From Mycobacterium sp. (GTDB taxonomy: Bacteria; Actinomycetota; Actinomycetes; Mycobacteriales; Mycobacteriaceae), in the NCBI GenBank assembly GCA_020438865.1, contig JAGQTU010000006.1, positions 25,797-89,796 of the forward strand: a stretch of 64,000 nucleotides of DNA, written 5' to 3'. Each line of letters begins with the position of its first letter. The stretch's first letter is position 1. Shown in pieces: positions 18,422 to 26,241 of this stretch. The position numbers and the translations under genes are program-made. The notes beneath the pieces are model-generated. The model worked only from the letters and a program-made list of their open reading frames with translations. It was not told the origin of the DNA and did not search any database.

Positions 18422-19615
18422 ATGACATCCACCACCCGCCGCCTCGGCATCGCGCTGGCCGCGTGCGCCGCGCTGGTCGCCGCCTGTTCGAGCCCCTCGA
18501 CCCCGGGCGGCGGAACCGCCTCGGCGCCACCGAAACTCGAGCCGCTGTCCGCGATCGGCAACGGGGAGGGCCAGCTGAACCTGGTCGCCTGGGCCGGCTA
18601 CGCCGAGGACGGCTCCAACGACCCGAAGACCGACTGGGTGCATCCGTTCGAGCAACAGACCAGCTGCAAGGTCAACGTCAAGATCGGCAACACCTCCGAT
18701 GAGATGGTGCAGCTGATTCGCACTGGGCAGTACGACGGCGTGTCGGCCTCCGGGGATGCCACCCTGCGGCTGATCTACGCCGGCGACGTCGCACCGGTCA
18801 ACACCAAGCTGGTGCCGAACTACGCCACCATCGCGCCGTTCCTGAAGGACAAGTCCTGGAACTCGGTGGACGGCCAGATGTACGGGATCCCGCACGGCTG
18901 GGGCGCCAACCTGTTGATGTACAACACCGACGTGGTCAAGGGCGACCCCGACTCGTGGGGCGCGGTGTTTCCCGGCGCCCCGGAGTACAAGGGCAAGGTG
19001 ACGGCCTACGACTCGCCGATCTACATCGCCGACGCCGCGCTGTATCTGTCCAAGACCAAACCCGACCTCGGCATCAAGAACCCCTATGCACTGACCGAGG
19101 ACCAGCTCAACGCCTCGGTCGACCTGCTCAAGCAACAGCACGCCAACATCGGCGAGTACTGGTCGGACTACACCAAGGCGGTGCAGGCCTTCGAGTCCGG
19201 CACCTCGGTGATCGGCACCAGCTGGCAGGTGATCGCGAACATGCTCAAGACCGACGACAAGGTCAAGATCGCCACCGTTCTGCCCAAGGAGGGTTCCACC
19301 GGCTGGTCGGACACCTGGATGGTCTCGTCGAAGGCGGCCCACCCCAACTGCATGTACAAGTGGCTCGACTACATCGTCTCCCCACAGATCAACGCCCAGG
19401 TGGCCGAATACTTCGGCGAGGCGCCCGCGCAGACCAAGGCGTGCGACCTCACCGCCGACAAGAACTTCTGCGCGGCCTACCACGCCACCGACGAGCAGTA
19501 CGCGAAGCAGATCAGCTACTGGACCACACCGCAGAAGCAGTGCGTGGACGGCAGCGGTGACAACTGCACGGCCTACAGCGAGTGGGTCGACAAGTGGCAG
19601 CAGATCAAGGGGTGA
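18422..19615 (+). CDS. polyamine-type ABC transporter substrate-binding lipoprotein (PotD-like)
   Basis: A 397-aa extracytoplasmic solute receptor. The signal peptide ends in a lipobox (LVAAC, lipidated Cys22), so it should be anchored to the outer face of the membrane. The body shows the PotD/PotF family pattern (NLVAWAGYAEDG; IPHGWGANLLMYNTD; SYWTTPQKQC). A short linker (SSPSTPGGGTASAPP) follows the lipidated Cys. Spermidine or putrescine is the family assumption; the ligand cannot be read from sequence. AAAGGAG lies before the ATG. Confidence 0.88.
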   Translation: MTSTTRRLGIALAACAALVAACSSPSTPGGGTASAPPKLEPLSAIGNGEGQLNLVAWAGYAEDGSNDPKTDWVHPFEQQTSCKVNVKIGNTSDEMVQLIRTGQYDGVSASGDATLRLIYAGDVAPVNTKLVPNYATIAPFLKDKSWNSVDGQMYGIPHGWGANLLMYNTDVVKGDPDSWGAVFPGAPEYKGKVTAYDSPIYIADAALYLSKTKPDLGIKNPYALTEDQLNASVDLLKQQHANIGEYWSDYTKAVQAFESGTSVIGTSWQVIANMLKTDDKVKIATVLPKEGSTGWSDTWMVSSKAAHPNCMYKWLDYIVSPQINAQVAEYFGEAPAQTKACDLTADKNFCAAYHATDEQYAKQISYWTTPQKQCVDGSGDNCTAYSEWVDKWQQIKG

Positions 19616-20451
19616 GTGTCGCGGGCCGATCCACCCATCGGCTCGCCCTGGCCTTGCTGCTCGTTCCACCGCTGGCCTGGCTGGTGGTCGCGTACCTGGG
19701 TTCCCTTGCGGTACTGCTGGTTTCGGCGTTCTGGGGCACCGAGGCGTTCACCGGCGCGGTGGTGCGGACGTTCACCGGCGACAACGTCGTGCGGGTGCTG
19801 ACCGATGCGGTGTTCCGAACCGCGACGCTGCGCACGCTGGGCATCGCGCTGGCGGTCACCGTGATCTGCATGGTGCTGGCGGTGCCGCTGGGGTTCTGCA
19901 TGGCCAAGGTCGCCTCGCCACCGGTGCGGCTGGGGTTGGTGGTGGCGGTCACCACGCCGCTGTGGGCCAGCTATCTGGTGAAGGCCTACGCCTGGCGGAT
20001 GATGCTGTCCCCGGAAGGACCGCTCAAGTCGGTGGCGGGCTACACACCGGGCTACGGCATCACCGCGACGGTCCTGACGCTGGCCTATCTGTGGTTGCCC
20101 TACATGGTGATTCCGGTCTTCGCCGCCTTCGAGCGAGTGCCGAACGCTTTGATCGACGCCAGCGCGGACCTGGGCGCATCGGATCTGACGACATTGCGGA
20201 CGGTGGTGGCGCCGTTGGTGTTCCCCGGTGTCGCCGCCGGTTCGATCTTCACGTTCTCGCTGTCGATGGGTGATTACATCGCGGTCACCATCGTCGGCGG
20301 CAAGACCCAGATGCTGGGCAACATCATCTACGGCCAACTGGTGACGGCGAACAACCAGCCGCTGGCTGCCGCGCTGTCGTTGATTCCGCTGGTCGCCATC
20401 ATCGGCTACCTGTTGGCGATGCGGCGCACCGGCGCACTGGAGAACGTCTGA
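19612..20451 (+). CDS. ABC transporter permease, polyamine type (PotB-like)
   Basis: A 279-aa inner-membrane protein with about six transmembrane helices and the cytoplasmic EAA loop (ASADLGASDLTTLRTVVAP) that docks on the ATPase. The GTG at 19612 overlaps the receptor gene's TGA as GTGA, which argues for coupled translation; an in-frame ATG at 19582 would overlap the receptor by 34 nt. Confidence 0.9.
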   Translation: MSVAGRSTHRLALALLLVPPLAWLVVAYLGSLAVLLVSAFWGTEAFTGAVVRTFTGDNVVRVLTDAVFRTATLRTLGIALAVTVICMVLAVPLGFCMAKVASPPVRLGLVVAVTTPLWASYLVKAYAWRMMLSPEGPLKSVAGYTPGYGITATVLTLAYLWLPYMVIPVFAAFERVPNALIDASADLGASDLTTLRTVVAPLVFPGVAAGSIFTFSLSMGDYIAVTIVGGKTQMLGNIIYGQLVTANNQPLAAALSLIPLVAIIGYLLAMRRTGALENV

Positions 20452-21251
20452 TGCTCTCGACGTCGATGCGCCGGCTGGTGTGGGCCTGGACGACGCTGGT
20501 GCTGGTCTTTCTCTACGCACCGCTGCTTCTGGTGGTGCTCAACGCCTTCAACACCTCCAAGACGTTCGCCTTTCCGCCCACCGGCTTCACCTGGAAGTGG
20601 TGGGCCGACGCGTGGGCCAGCGCCGGGATGTGGCGGTCCCTGGGCAACTCGGTGATCGTGGGTCTGTGTGCGACGGCACTGGCGCTGGCGTTGGGCACGA
20701 TGGCGGCGTTCGCGGTCCAGCGCTACCGGTTCTTCGGCAGGCAGACCATCAGTTTCCTGGTGGTGCTCCCGATCACGTTGCCCGGCATCGTCACCGGTAT
20801 CGCCCTGAACGCGACCTTCACCTCGGCGCTGGGCGTCACGCTGGGGTTGGCGACGGTGATCGTCGGGCACACCACCTTCTGCATCGTGATCGTGTTCAAC
20901 AACATTCAGGCCCGGCTGCGCCGGTTGGGCACCAGCCTGGAGGACGCCTCGGCCGACCTGGGCGCCTCGAGTTGGCAGACCTTCCGGTACGTGACGTTCC
21001 CGATGATGCGTGGCGCCCTGCTGGCCGGCGCGATCCTGGCATTCGCGCTGAGCTTCGACGAGATCGTCGTGACCACGTTCACGGCGGGTCCGACGGTCCA
21101 GACCCTGCCGATCTGGATCTTCGGCAACCTGTTCCGGCCCAACCAGGCGCCGGTCATCAACGTCGTCGCGGCGACGCTGACCATCGTGGCGGTGATTCCG
21201 GTGTGGCTGGCACAGCGATTCGGCGGTGACCCGACCACGGCCCGGGTCTGA
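20451..21251 (+). CDS. ABC transporter permease, polyamine type (PotC-like)
   Basis: A 266-aa permease with several hydrophobic helices and the EAA loop (ASADLGASSWQTFRYVTFP). It starts at the last base of the upstream stop codon (TGATG), the usual arrangement for the second permease of a PotABCD-type importer. It completes the transporter; the following 139 nt to the MFS gene hold no recognised site. Confidence 0.9.
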   Translation: MLSTSMRRLVWAWTTLVLVFLYAPLLLVVLNAFNTSKTFAFPPTGFTWKWWADAWASAGMWRSLGNSVIVGLCATALALALGTMAAFAVQRYRFFGRQTISFLVVLPITLPGIVTGIALNATFTSALGVTLGLATVIVGHTTFCIVIVFNNIQARLRRLGTSLEDASADLGASSWQTFRYVTFPMMRGALLAGAILAFALSFDEIVVTTFTAGPTVQTLPIWIFGNLFRPNQAPVINVVAATLTIVAVIPVWLAQRFGGDPTTARV

Positions 21252-21390
21252 GCCGACCAGGCGTAGGCCGCCGCGGGAATGAATCTGCGTCCCCGCGGGA
21301 TGATGGGTGTGTCGTGTCAGCGCTGTCACGGGGTAACCAGGGCCCGCGGTTCGGGCCGGGTCGACAGACCGCCGAGAGGGGACGAGGGCA

Positions 21391-22686
21391 GTGCGAGCCT
21401 GGATCGTGTGGTCTACCGGACTGTTGGCCTACGTCGTGGCCGTCCTGGACCGGACCACGCTGGGCGTCTCGGGCCTGGACGCGGCGAGCCGCTTCTCGGC
21501 GAGTCCGGGCGTGTTGTCGACCTTCGTGGTGCTGCAGGTGGTGGTTTACGCGAGCGCCCAGATCCCGGCCGGCCTGCTACTGGATCGCTTCGGGTCGAAG
21601 CTGATGATCCTGTCCGGCGGCGCCCTGATGGTCCTGGGTCAGCTGGCGCTGGCGTTCACGGAGTCGCTGCCCGCCGCGATCGGGGCGCGCGCGGTGGTGG
21701 GCCTCGGCGATGCGTTCACGTTCATCTCAGTGCTGCGGCTGGTTCCGCACTGGTTCGCCCCCCGCCAGATTCCGCTGGTGACCCAGTTGACCGGTATCTC
21801 GGGTCAACTCGGGCAGGTGCTGTCCGCGGTCCCGTTTCTGAGCCTGCTCATCGGGTCCGGTTGGACGACGGCCTACACCACCGTGGCCGCGCTGGGTGTG
21901 CTGTCGCTGGTGCTGACCACGGCCCTGGTCCGCAACACACCGCCGGGCACGATCGCCCACGACCCGGTGGTGAGCCTGCGCGAGACCCTCGGCAGCGTCA
22001 AGACGGTGTGGCTGCGGCCCGGCACGCGGCTGGGGTTCTTCACCCACATGGGCACCCAGTTCTCGGTGACCGTATTCGCGCTGATGTGGGGTGTCCCGTA
22101 TCTGACTGCCGCGCAGAATATTCCGCGCAGCGCGGCAGGCACGCTGTTGACCATCTCAGTGGTCGCGGCCATCGCCTCCGGGGTGCTCATCGGCATCATC
22201 ACCGGCCGGCACCCGCACCGGCGGTCGTGGCTGGTGCTGGGCATCATCGCCAGCAACGCCGTGATGTGGACGGTGGTGCTGGCGCTGCCGCACCCGGCGC
22301 CGCACTGGCTGCTGGTGCTGCTCATCGTCGTGATCTCGGTAGGCGGCCCGGGCTCGATGGTCGGCTTCGACTTCGCGCGCACCTTCAACCCGCGCTCCAC
22401 CCTGGGCACCGCGCAGGGCGCGGTCAACATGGGCGGCTTCCTGGCCTCGCTGCTGGTGATGCAGGCCATGGGTCTGATCATCGGCGCGGCGGGCGGCTAC
22501 TCGTTCTCGTCGTTCCGGCTGGCCTGGTCCGTCCAGTATGTCGTGTGGGCGGTGGCCGTGGTCGGCATCCTGGTCACCCGCCGCAAGGCACGCCGCACCA
22601 TCGGCGACATCGAGGAGAGTCAGTATCTGCTTGAGTTCTTCGCCGACGCCGAACTGCAATCGGCCAACCCGCGGCCGAATCGCTAG
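21391..22686 (+). CDS. MFS transporter
   Basis: A 431-aa membrane protein of the major facilitator superfamily, with about 12 hydrophobic segments and the loop 2-3 signature-like stretch PAGLLLDRFGSKLMIL. Substrate not recognisable. GTG at 21391 is supported by GAGAGGGGACGAGG just upstream. The stop overlaps the convergent ChaB-like gene's stop in a shared CTAG. Confidence 0.85.
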   Translation: MRAWIVWSTGLLAYVVAVLDRTTLGVSGLDAASRFSASPGVLSTFVVLQVVVYASAQIPAGLLLDRFGSKLMILSGGALMVLGQLALAFTESLPAAIGARAVVGLGDAFTFISVLRLVPHWFAPRQIPLVTQLTGISGQLGQVLSAVPFLSLLIGSGWTTAYTTVAALGVLSLVLTTALVRNTPPGTIAHDPVVSLRETLGSVKTVWLRPGTRLGFFTHMGTQFSVTVFALMWGVPYLTAAQNIPRSAAGTLLTISVVAAIASGVLIGIITGRHPHRRSWLVLGIIASNAVMWTVVLALPHPAPHWLLVLLIVVISVGGPGSMVGFDFARTFNPRSTLGTAQGAVNMGGFLASLLVMQAMGLIIGAAGGYSFSSFRLAWSVQYVVWAVAVVGILVTRRKARRTIGDIEESQYLLEFFADAELQSANPRPNR

Positions 22687-23102
22687 CGGTTGCGGCTGGT
22701 CTCCCGCCGGTTGGCCTTCTCGATCGCCGACACCAACTCGTCCTTGCTCATCGACGATCGGCCGGTGATGTCGAGGCGGCGGGCCACGTCGAGCAGATGT
22801 TTCTTGGTGGCGTTGGCGTTGACGCCCTCGGCGGTCTGGCCCTTGGGGTCGGGGCCACCGCTGCGGGCCCGGGCGTCCGACGGACCCTTGTGGTCCTTGG
22901 CCTCCCAATGGTCCCCGACCCTTTCGTAGCTGTGCTTCAGCGCGCCGTAGGCAACCCGGTGGGCGCGCTCGCCCTCGCCGTACTCCTTGACGGCCGAATC
23001 GTGGGCCTTGGCGAATGTGCGCTGCGCCTTGGCGTCGGACTTCTTCAAGGTGCTGGGCAATTCGCTCTTCTTGGCGCTGCCGGTCTTGGTGGTCTTCGGC
23101 AT
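22683..23102 (-). CDS. ChaB-family protein with C-terminal Rho_N/SAP-like motif
   Basis: A 139-aa basic, Lys-rich protein. The centre resembles ChaB (LPSTLKKSDAKAQRTFAKAHDSAVKEYGEGERAHRVAYGAL is the family region, residues about 14-55), and the C-terminus carries a helix-extension-helix of Rho_N/SAP type (TKKHLLDVARRLDITGRS and MSKDELVSAIEKANR), often nucleic-acid binding. A strong GGAGGTGAGACC precedes the ATG. Role unknown; ChaB was first linked to a cation antiporter in E. coli, which does not establish function here. Confidence 0.85.
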   Translation of the reverse strand: MPKTTKTGSAKKSELPSTLKKSDAKAQRTFAKAHDSAVKEYGEGERAHRVAYGALKHSYERVGDHWEAKDHKGPSDARARSGGPDPKGQTAEGVNANATKKHLLDVARRLDITGRSSMSKDELVSAIEKANRRETSRNR

Positions 23103-23205
23103 GGTCTCACCTCCGTGTACTGGTCGGACGGCTACCCGCTGCGCTGCGGAGAAAAACTTCGAACGCCACGCGTAACGCCCGCGCGGCCCGGGTCGATAAC
23201 CCCAA

Positions 23206-23250
23206 CAGCCCCGGCCCCCGAGCACACCGACTCCTCGGCGGCCGGGGCTG
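23206..23250. terminator. long GC-rich hairpin between ChaB-like gene and the fadE remnant
   Basis: Outer arms CAGCCCCGGCC (23206-23216) and GGCCGGGGCTG (23240-23250) pair perfectly over 11 bp, and inner CCGAG/CTCGG can extend the stem. No T-run follows. It lies upstream of both flanking genes, so it could be a leftover terminator or a leader structure. Confidence 0.5.
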
Positions 23251-23337
23251 CACCATGTGCGTGGTGTGCACCCGTTTGGCCCGGGTTCGACGCAGCGGTA
23301 CCGGAGGTATCACCTGAGGCGTCGAAAGGGACGCACG

Positions 23338-23623
23338 ATGGGCTTCGACCTCACACCGACATCGGCACAGCACGACCTCGCCCGGCGTACGCATGACCAG
23401 TGAGATCCAGCGCATCGTGATCTCGGCCGCCCTCGGCGCCGGCGACGGGGCGCCGCCGTTGCACGTCGAACTCGAACCCACCGGCGGTCCGTTCAACCGG
23501 CTGTTCGGCCGCAGTACCCCGGCGCGCACCCGGGTCGCCAACGCCGCCCTGGCGATGCGGGACAAGGTGCCCACGCCGGCGATGCGGGTGGCGATGAAGG
23601 TGCTGCAACCACCGCGCGGCTGA
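23338..23623 (+). pseudogene. acyl-CoA dehydrogenase remnant: N-terminal and C-terminal ends joined by a large internal deletion
   Basis: After GAAAGGG, an ATG at 23338 begins MGFDLTPTSAQHDLARRTHD, a typical acyl-CoA dehydrogenase N-terminus, then stops at TGA 23401-23403. Overlapping it in another frame, from about 23393, is TSEIQRIVISAAL, the hallmark C-terminal motif of the same family (usually EGTSEIQRLVI), followed by about 60 more residues to the stop at 23623. About 300 residues of the catalytic core are absent. The short 76-codon frame by itself should not be taken as an independent gene. Confidence 0.75.
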
Positions 23624-23634
23624 GCTGGGACGCC

Positions 23635-26241
23635 CTACCGCGGCAATCGGCCGCCGTGGCTGAATCGCGCTGCCCGCCGGTGGATTCGGTGCTCGACCCC
23701 GCGGCTGCGCTCGGCGGGGACCATCCGCACCGGCTCGGCGTAGAACACCACCTTGGTGATCTCCACCAGCACCAGGTAGGCCACCACGAACAGGGCCAGC
23801 GCCCCGAAGAACTGCCACGGCAGCGCCGTGAAGCCCAGCGCGTGCGCCAACGGTGACACGGTCAGGGCAATCCCAATCACGATGACCGTGCAGGTGGTCA
23901 GCACCAGCCAGCCCCCCGGGCGGCTGCGCAGGAACGGGATTCGCCGCGTGCGGATCGCGAAGATGATCAGCGTCTGGGTGGCCAGCGACTCGACGAACCA
24001 GCCGGTGCGGAACTCGACCGGGCCGGCGTGCAGCACGCCGAGCATCAGCCCGAACGTCAGGAAGTCGAACAGCGAGCTGATCGGACCGAAGGTCAGCATG
24101 AAGCGGCGGATGAACGCGATGTTCCAATGCGACGGTGCGTGCAACTGCTCGTCGTCGACCCGGTCGGTCGGGATGGCCAATTGCGAGGTGTCGTAGAGCA
24201 GGTTGTTCAGCAGGATCTGGCTCGGCAGCATGGGCAGGAAGGTCAGCACCGCCGAGGCGGCCGCCGCGGAGAACATGTTGCCGAAGTTGCTCGACGTGCC
24301 CATCAGCACGTACTTGATGGTGTTGGCAAAGATCCGGCGACCCTCGGCGACGCCGGTGGCGAGCACCCCGAGGTCCTTCTCCAGCAGCACCACGTCGGCG
24401 GCGTCCTTGGCCACGTCGGTGGCGGTGTCCACCGAGATGCCGACATCGGCCGAGTGCAGCGCCAGCGCGTCGTTGACCCCATCGCCGAGGAAGCCCACCG
24501 AGCGTCCGGTGCGGCGCAGCACGCTGATCAGCCGCGCCTTCTGTTCCGGCGAGATCCGGGCGAACACCGTTGATTCGCGCGCCGCCGCCTCGAATCCCGC
24601 ATCGCCCAGCCCGTCGAGCTGCGCCCCGGTCACAATGCCGCGGGAGACCAATCCCAAATCAGCGCAGACCTTTTCGGCAACCGCCGCGTTGTCGCCGGTC
24701 GCGACCTTCACCTCGATACCCAGGCCGGCCAGCTCCGCCAACGACGCCCGGGCGGCCTGCTTGGGCGGGTCGGCGAACACCAGGAAGCCGTCCAGTCGCA
24801 GGCCGGTCTCGTCGGCGGGGTCGATGGCGGTCAACTCCGGGGCGGGCCTGCTCGCCACCGCCACCACCCGGCGGCCGTCGGCGAACAGCCGATCCAGAAC
24901 CGCGGTCTGCGGCACCTCGACGCAGTGCTCGATCACCTGTTCGGGGGCGCCCTTCACGATGAGCACCCGGCCGTGCGCATCGTCGACGAGCGCCGAGCAC
25001 GCCCGCCGCTGGTGGTCGAAGGGCAGTTCGCCGATCCGGCGCGCACCCGCCGTGACCATCCGGCGCCCGGCATCGGAATCCCACAGCGCGGCGTCCATCT
25101 CGTTGGCGCTGGTTCCCCCGATGCGCGGATCGACATCGGTGGCCAACAGCCCGGTGCGCAGAACCCATTCCGAGGGCGCACCCGACGGGTCGATCGCCTC
25201 GACGAGGGTGATTCGGCCCTCGGTCAGGGTGCCCGTCTTGTCGGTGATCAGGATGTCGATGTCGCCCAGGTCCTCGATGCACACCAACCGCTTGACCAGA
25301 ACCTTGAGGTTGGCCAACCGCCGTGATCCGGTGGCGAGGCTGGTGCTGACCACCGCGGGCAGCAGTTGCGGGGTGATGCCGACCGCGATCGCCAGCGCGA
25401 ACAGCACCGAGTCGATCACCGGGCGGCGCAGCAACAGGTTGGTGACCAGGATCAGCACGGTCAGCGTCATCGCCACCTGCAGCAGCAGATAGGAGAAGCG
25501 GCGCAACCCGACCTGGAAGTCGGTCTCGGGTTGGCGCTCTCCCAAACCCGCGGCGATCCTGCCGAACTGCGCGCTGAGCCCGGTGGCGTAGACGACGGCG
25601 GTGGCATCACCGGCACTGACTACGGTCCCCATGAACGCCAGGTCGTCGGCGTCGGCGAGGTCCACGCCGTTCCGCGCCGGAGCCGCCGATTTCTCGGTGG
25701 CGGTGGACTCCCCGGTCAGGATGCTCTCGTTGCATTCCAGGCCGTTCACGGTGATCAGCCGCACGTCGGCGGGAACCAGTTCACCCAGGGTCAGTTGGAT
25801 GACGTCGCCCGGAACCAGCGCGTTGACGTCGAGTTTGACGTAGCGCCCGTCGCGGCGGGCAAGGGCAGTGTGCCGCACCCTCGAATGCAGTGCGGCGCTG
25901 GCCCGTTCGGCCCGGTACTCGTTGAGGAATCCGAGGCCGATGCTGACCACCAGGATGATGCCGATGATGACGGCCTGGGTGGCGTCGCCGAGGAAGAACG
26001 ACACCACCGCGGTCACCGCCAGCAGGATCAGCACCGCGTTGTTGAGCTGCCGGCGTAGCACCCCCCAGGCGCTGACCCGATGGGTGCGAAGCGAATTCGG
26101 TCCCACGCGGGCCAGCCGGGCGGCCGCCTCCGCGCTCGTCAGCCCGCCGGTGGTGGTCTCCAGCCGCCCCAGGACGTCGGCCAGTGGCGCGGCGGCGACG
26201 ACGGGGACGGTCAGCGCACGGTCATCCTCGATCGCCGTCAC
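23635..26241 (-). CDS. P-type ATPase, magnesium-importing type (MgtA-like)
   Basis: An 868-aa membrane ATPase. Phosphorylation motif DKTGTLT (Asp334), actuator motif LTGESTATEKS and hinge GDGVNDALALHSADVG are intact, with four N-terminal and about six C-terminal membrane helices. The C-terminal region (HAGPVEFRTGWFVESLATQT) fits the type III Mg2+ importers. The GTG at 26241 overlaps the last 20 nt of the PEP synthase gene, so both sit in one operon with the Rv2004c-like gene. Confidence 0.87.
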   Translation of the reverse strand: MTAIEDDRALTVPVVAAAPLADVLGRLETTTGGLTSAEAAARLARVGPNSLRTHRVSAWGVLRRQLNNAVLILLAVTAVVSFFLGDATQAVIIGIILVVSIGLGFLNEYRAERASAALHSRVRHTALARRDGRYVKLDVNALVPGDVIQLTLGELVPADVRLITVNGLECNESILTGESTATEKSAAPARNGVDLADADDLAFMGTVVSAGDATAVVYATGLSAQFGRIAAGLGERQPETDFQVGLRRFSYLLLQVAMTLTVLILVTNLLLRRPVIDSVLFALAIAVGITPQLLPAVVSTSLATGSRRLANLKVLVKRLVCIEDLGDIDILITDKTGTLTEGRITLVEAIDPSGAPSEWVLRTGLLATDVDPRIGGTSANEMDAALWDSDAGRRMVTAGARRIGELPFDHQRRACSALVDDAHGRVLIVKGAPEQVIEHCVEVPQTAVLDRLFADGRRVVAVASRPAPELTAIDPADETGLRLDGFLVFADPPKQAARASLAELAGLGIEVKVATGDNAAVAEKVCADLGLVSRGIVTGAQLDGLGDAGFEAAARESTVFARISPEQKARLISVLRRTGRSVGFLGDGVNDALALHSADVGISVDTATDVAKDAADVVLLEKDLGVLATGVAEGRRIFANTIKYVLMGTSSNFGNMFSAAAASAVLTFLPMLPSQILLNNLLYDTSQLAIPTDRVDDEQLHAPSHWNIAFIRRFMLTFGPISSLFDFLTFGLMLGVLHAGPVEFRTGWFVESLATQTLIIFAIRTRRIPFLRSRPGGWLVLTTCTVIVIGIALTVSPLAHALGFTALPWQFFGALALFVVAYLVLVEITKVVFYAEPVRMVPAERSRGVEHRIHRRAARFSHGGRLPR

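Noticed and set aside
23393-23623. Independent 76-aa gene
   Set aside because: Its start is the C-terminal motif of acyl-CoA dehydrogenases and a matching N-terminal fragment lies directly upstream, so it is treated as part of a pseudogene.
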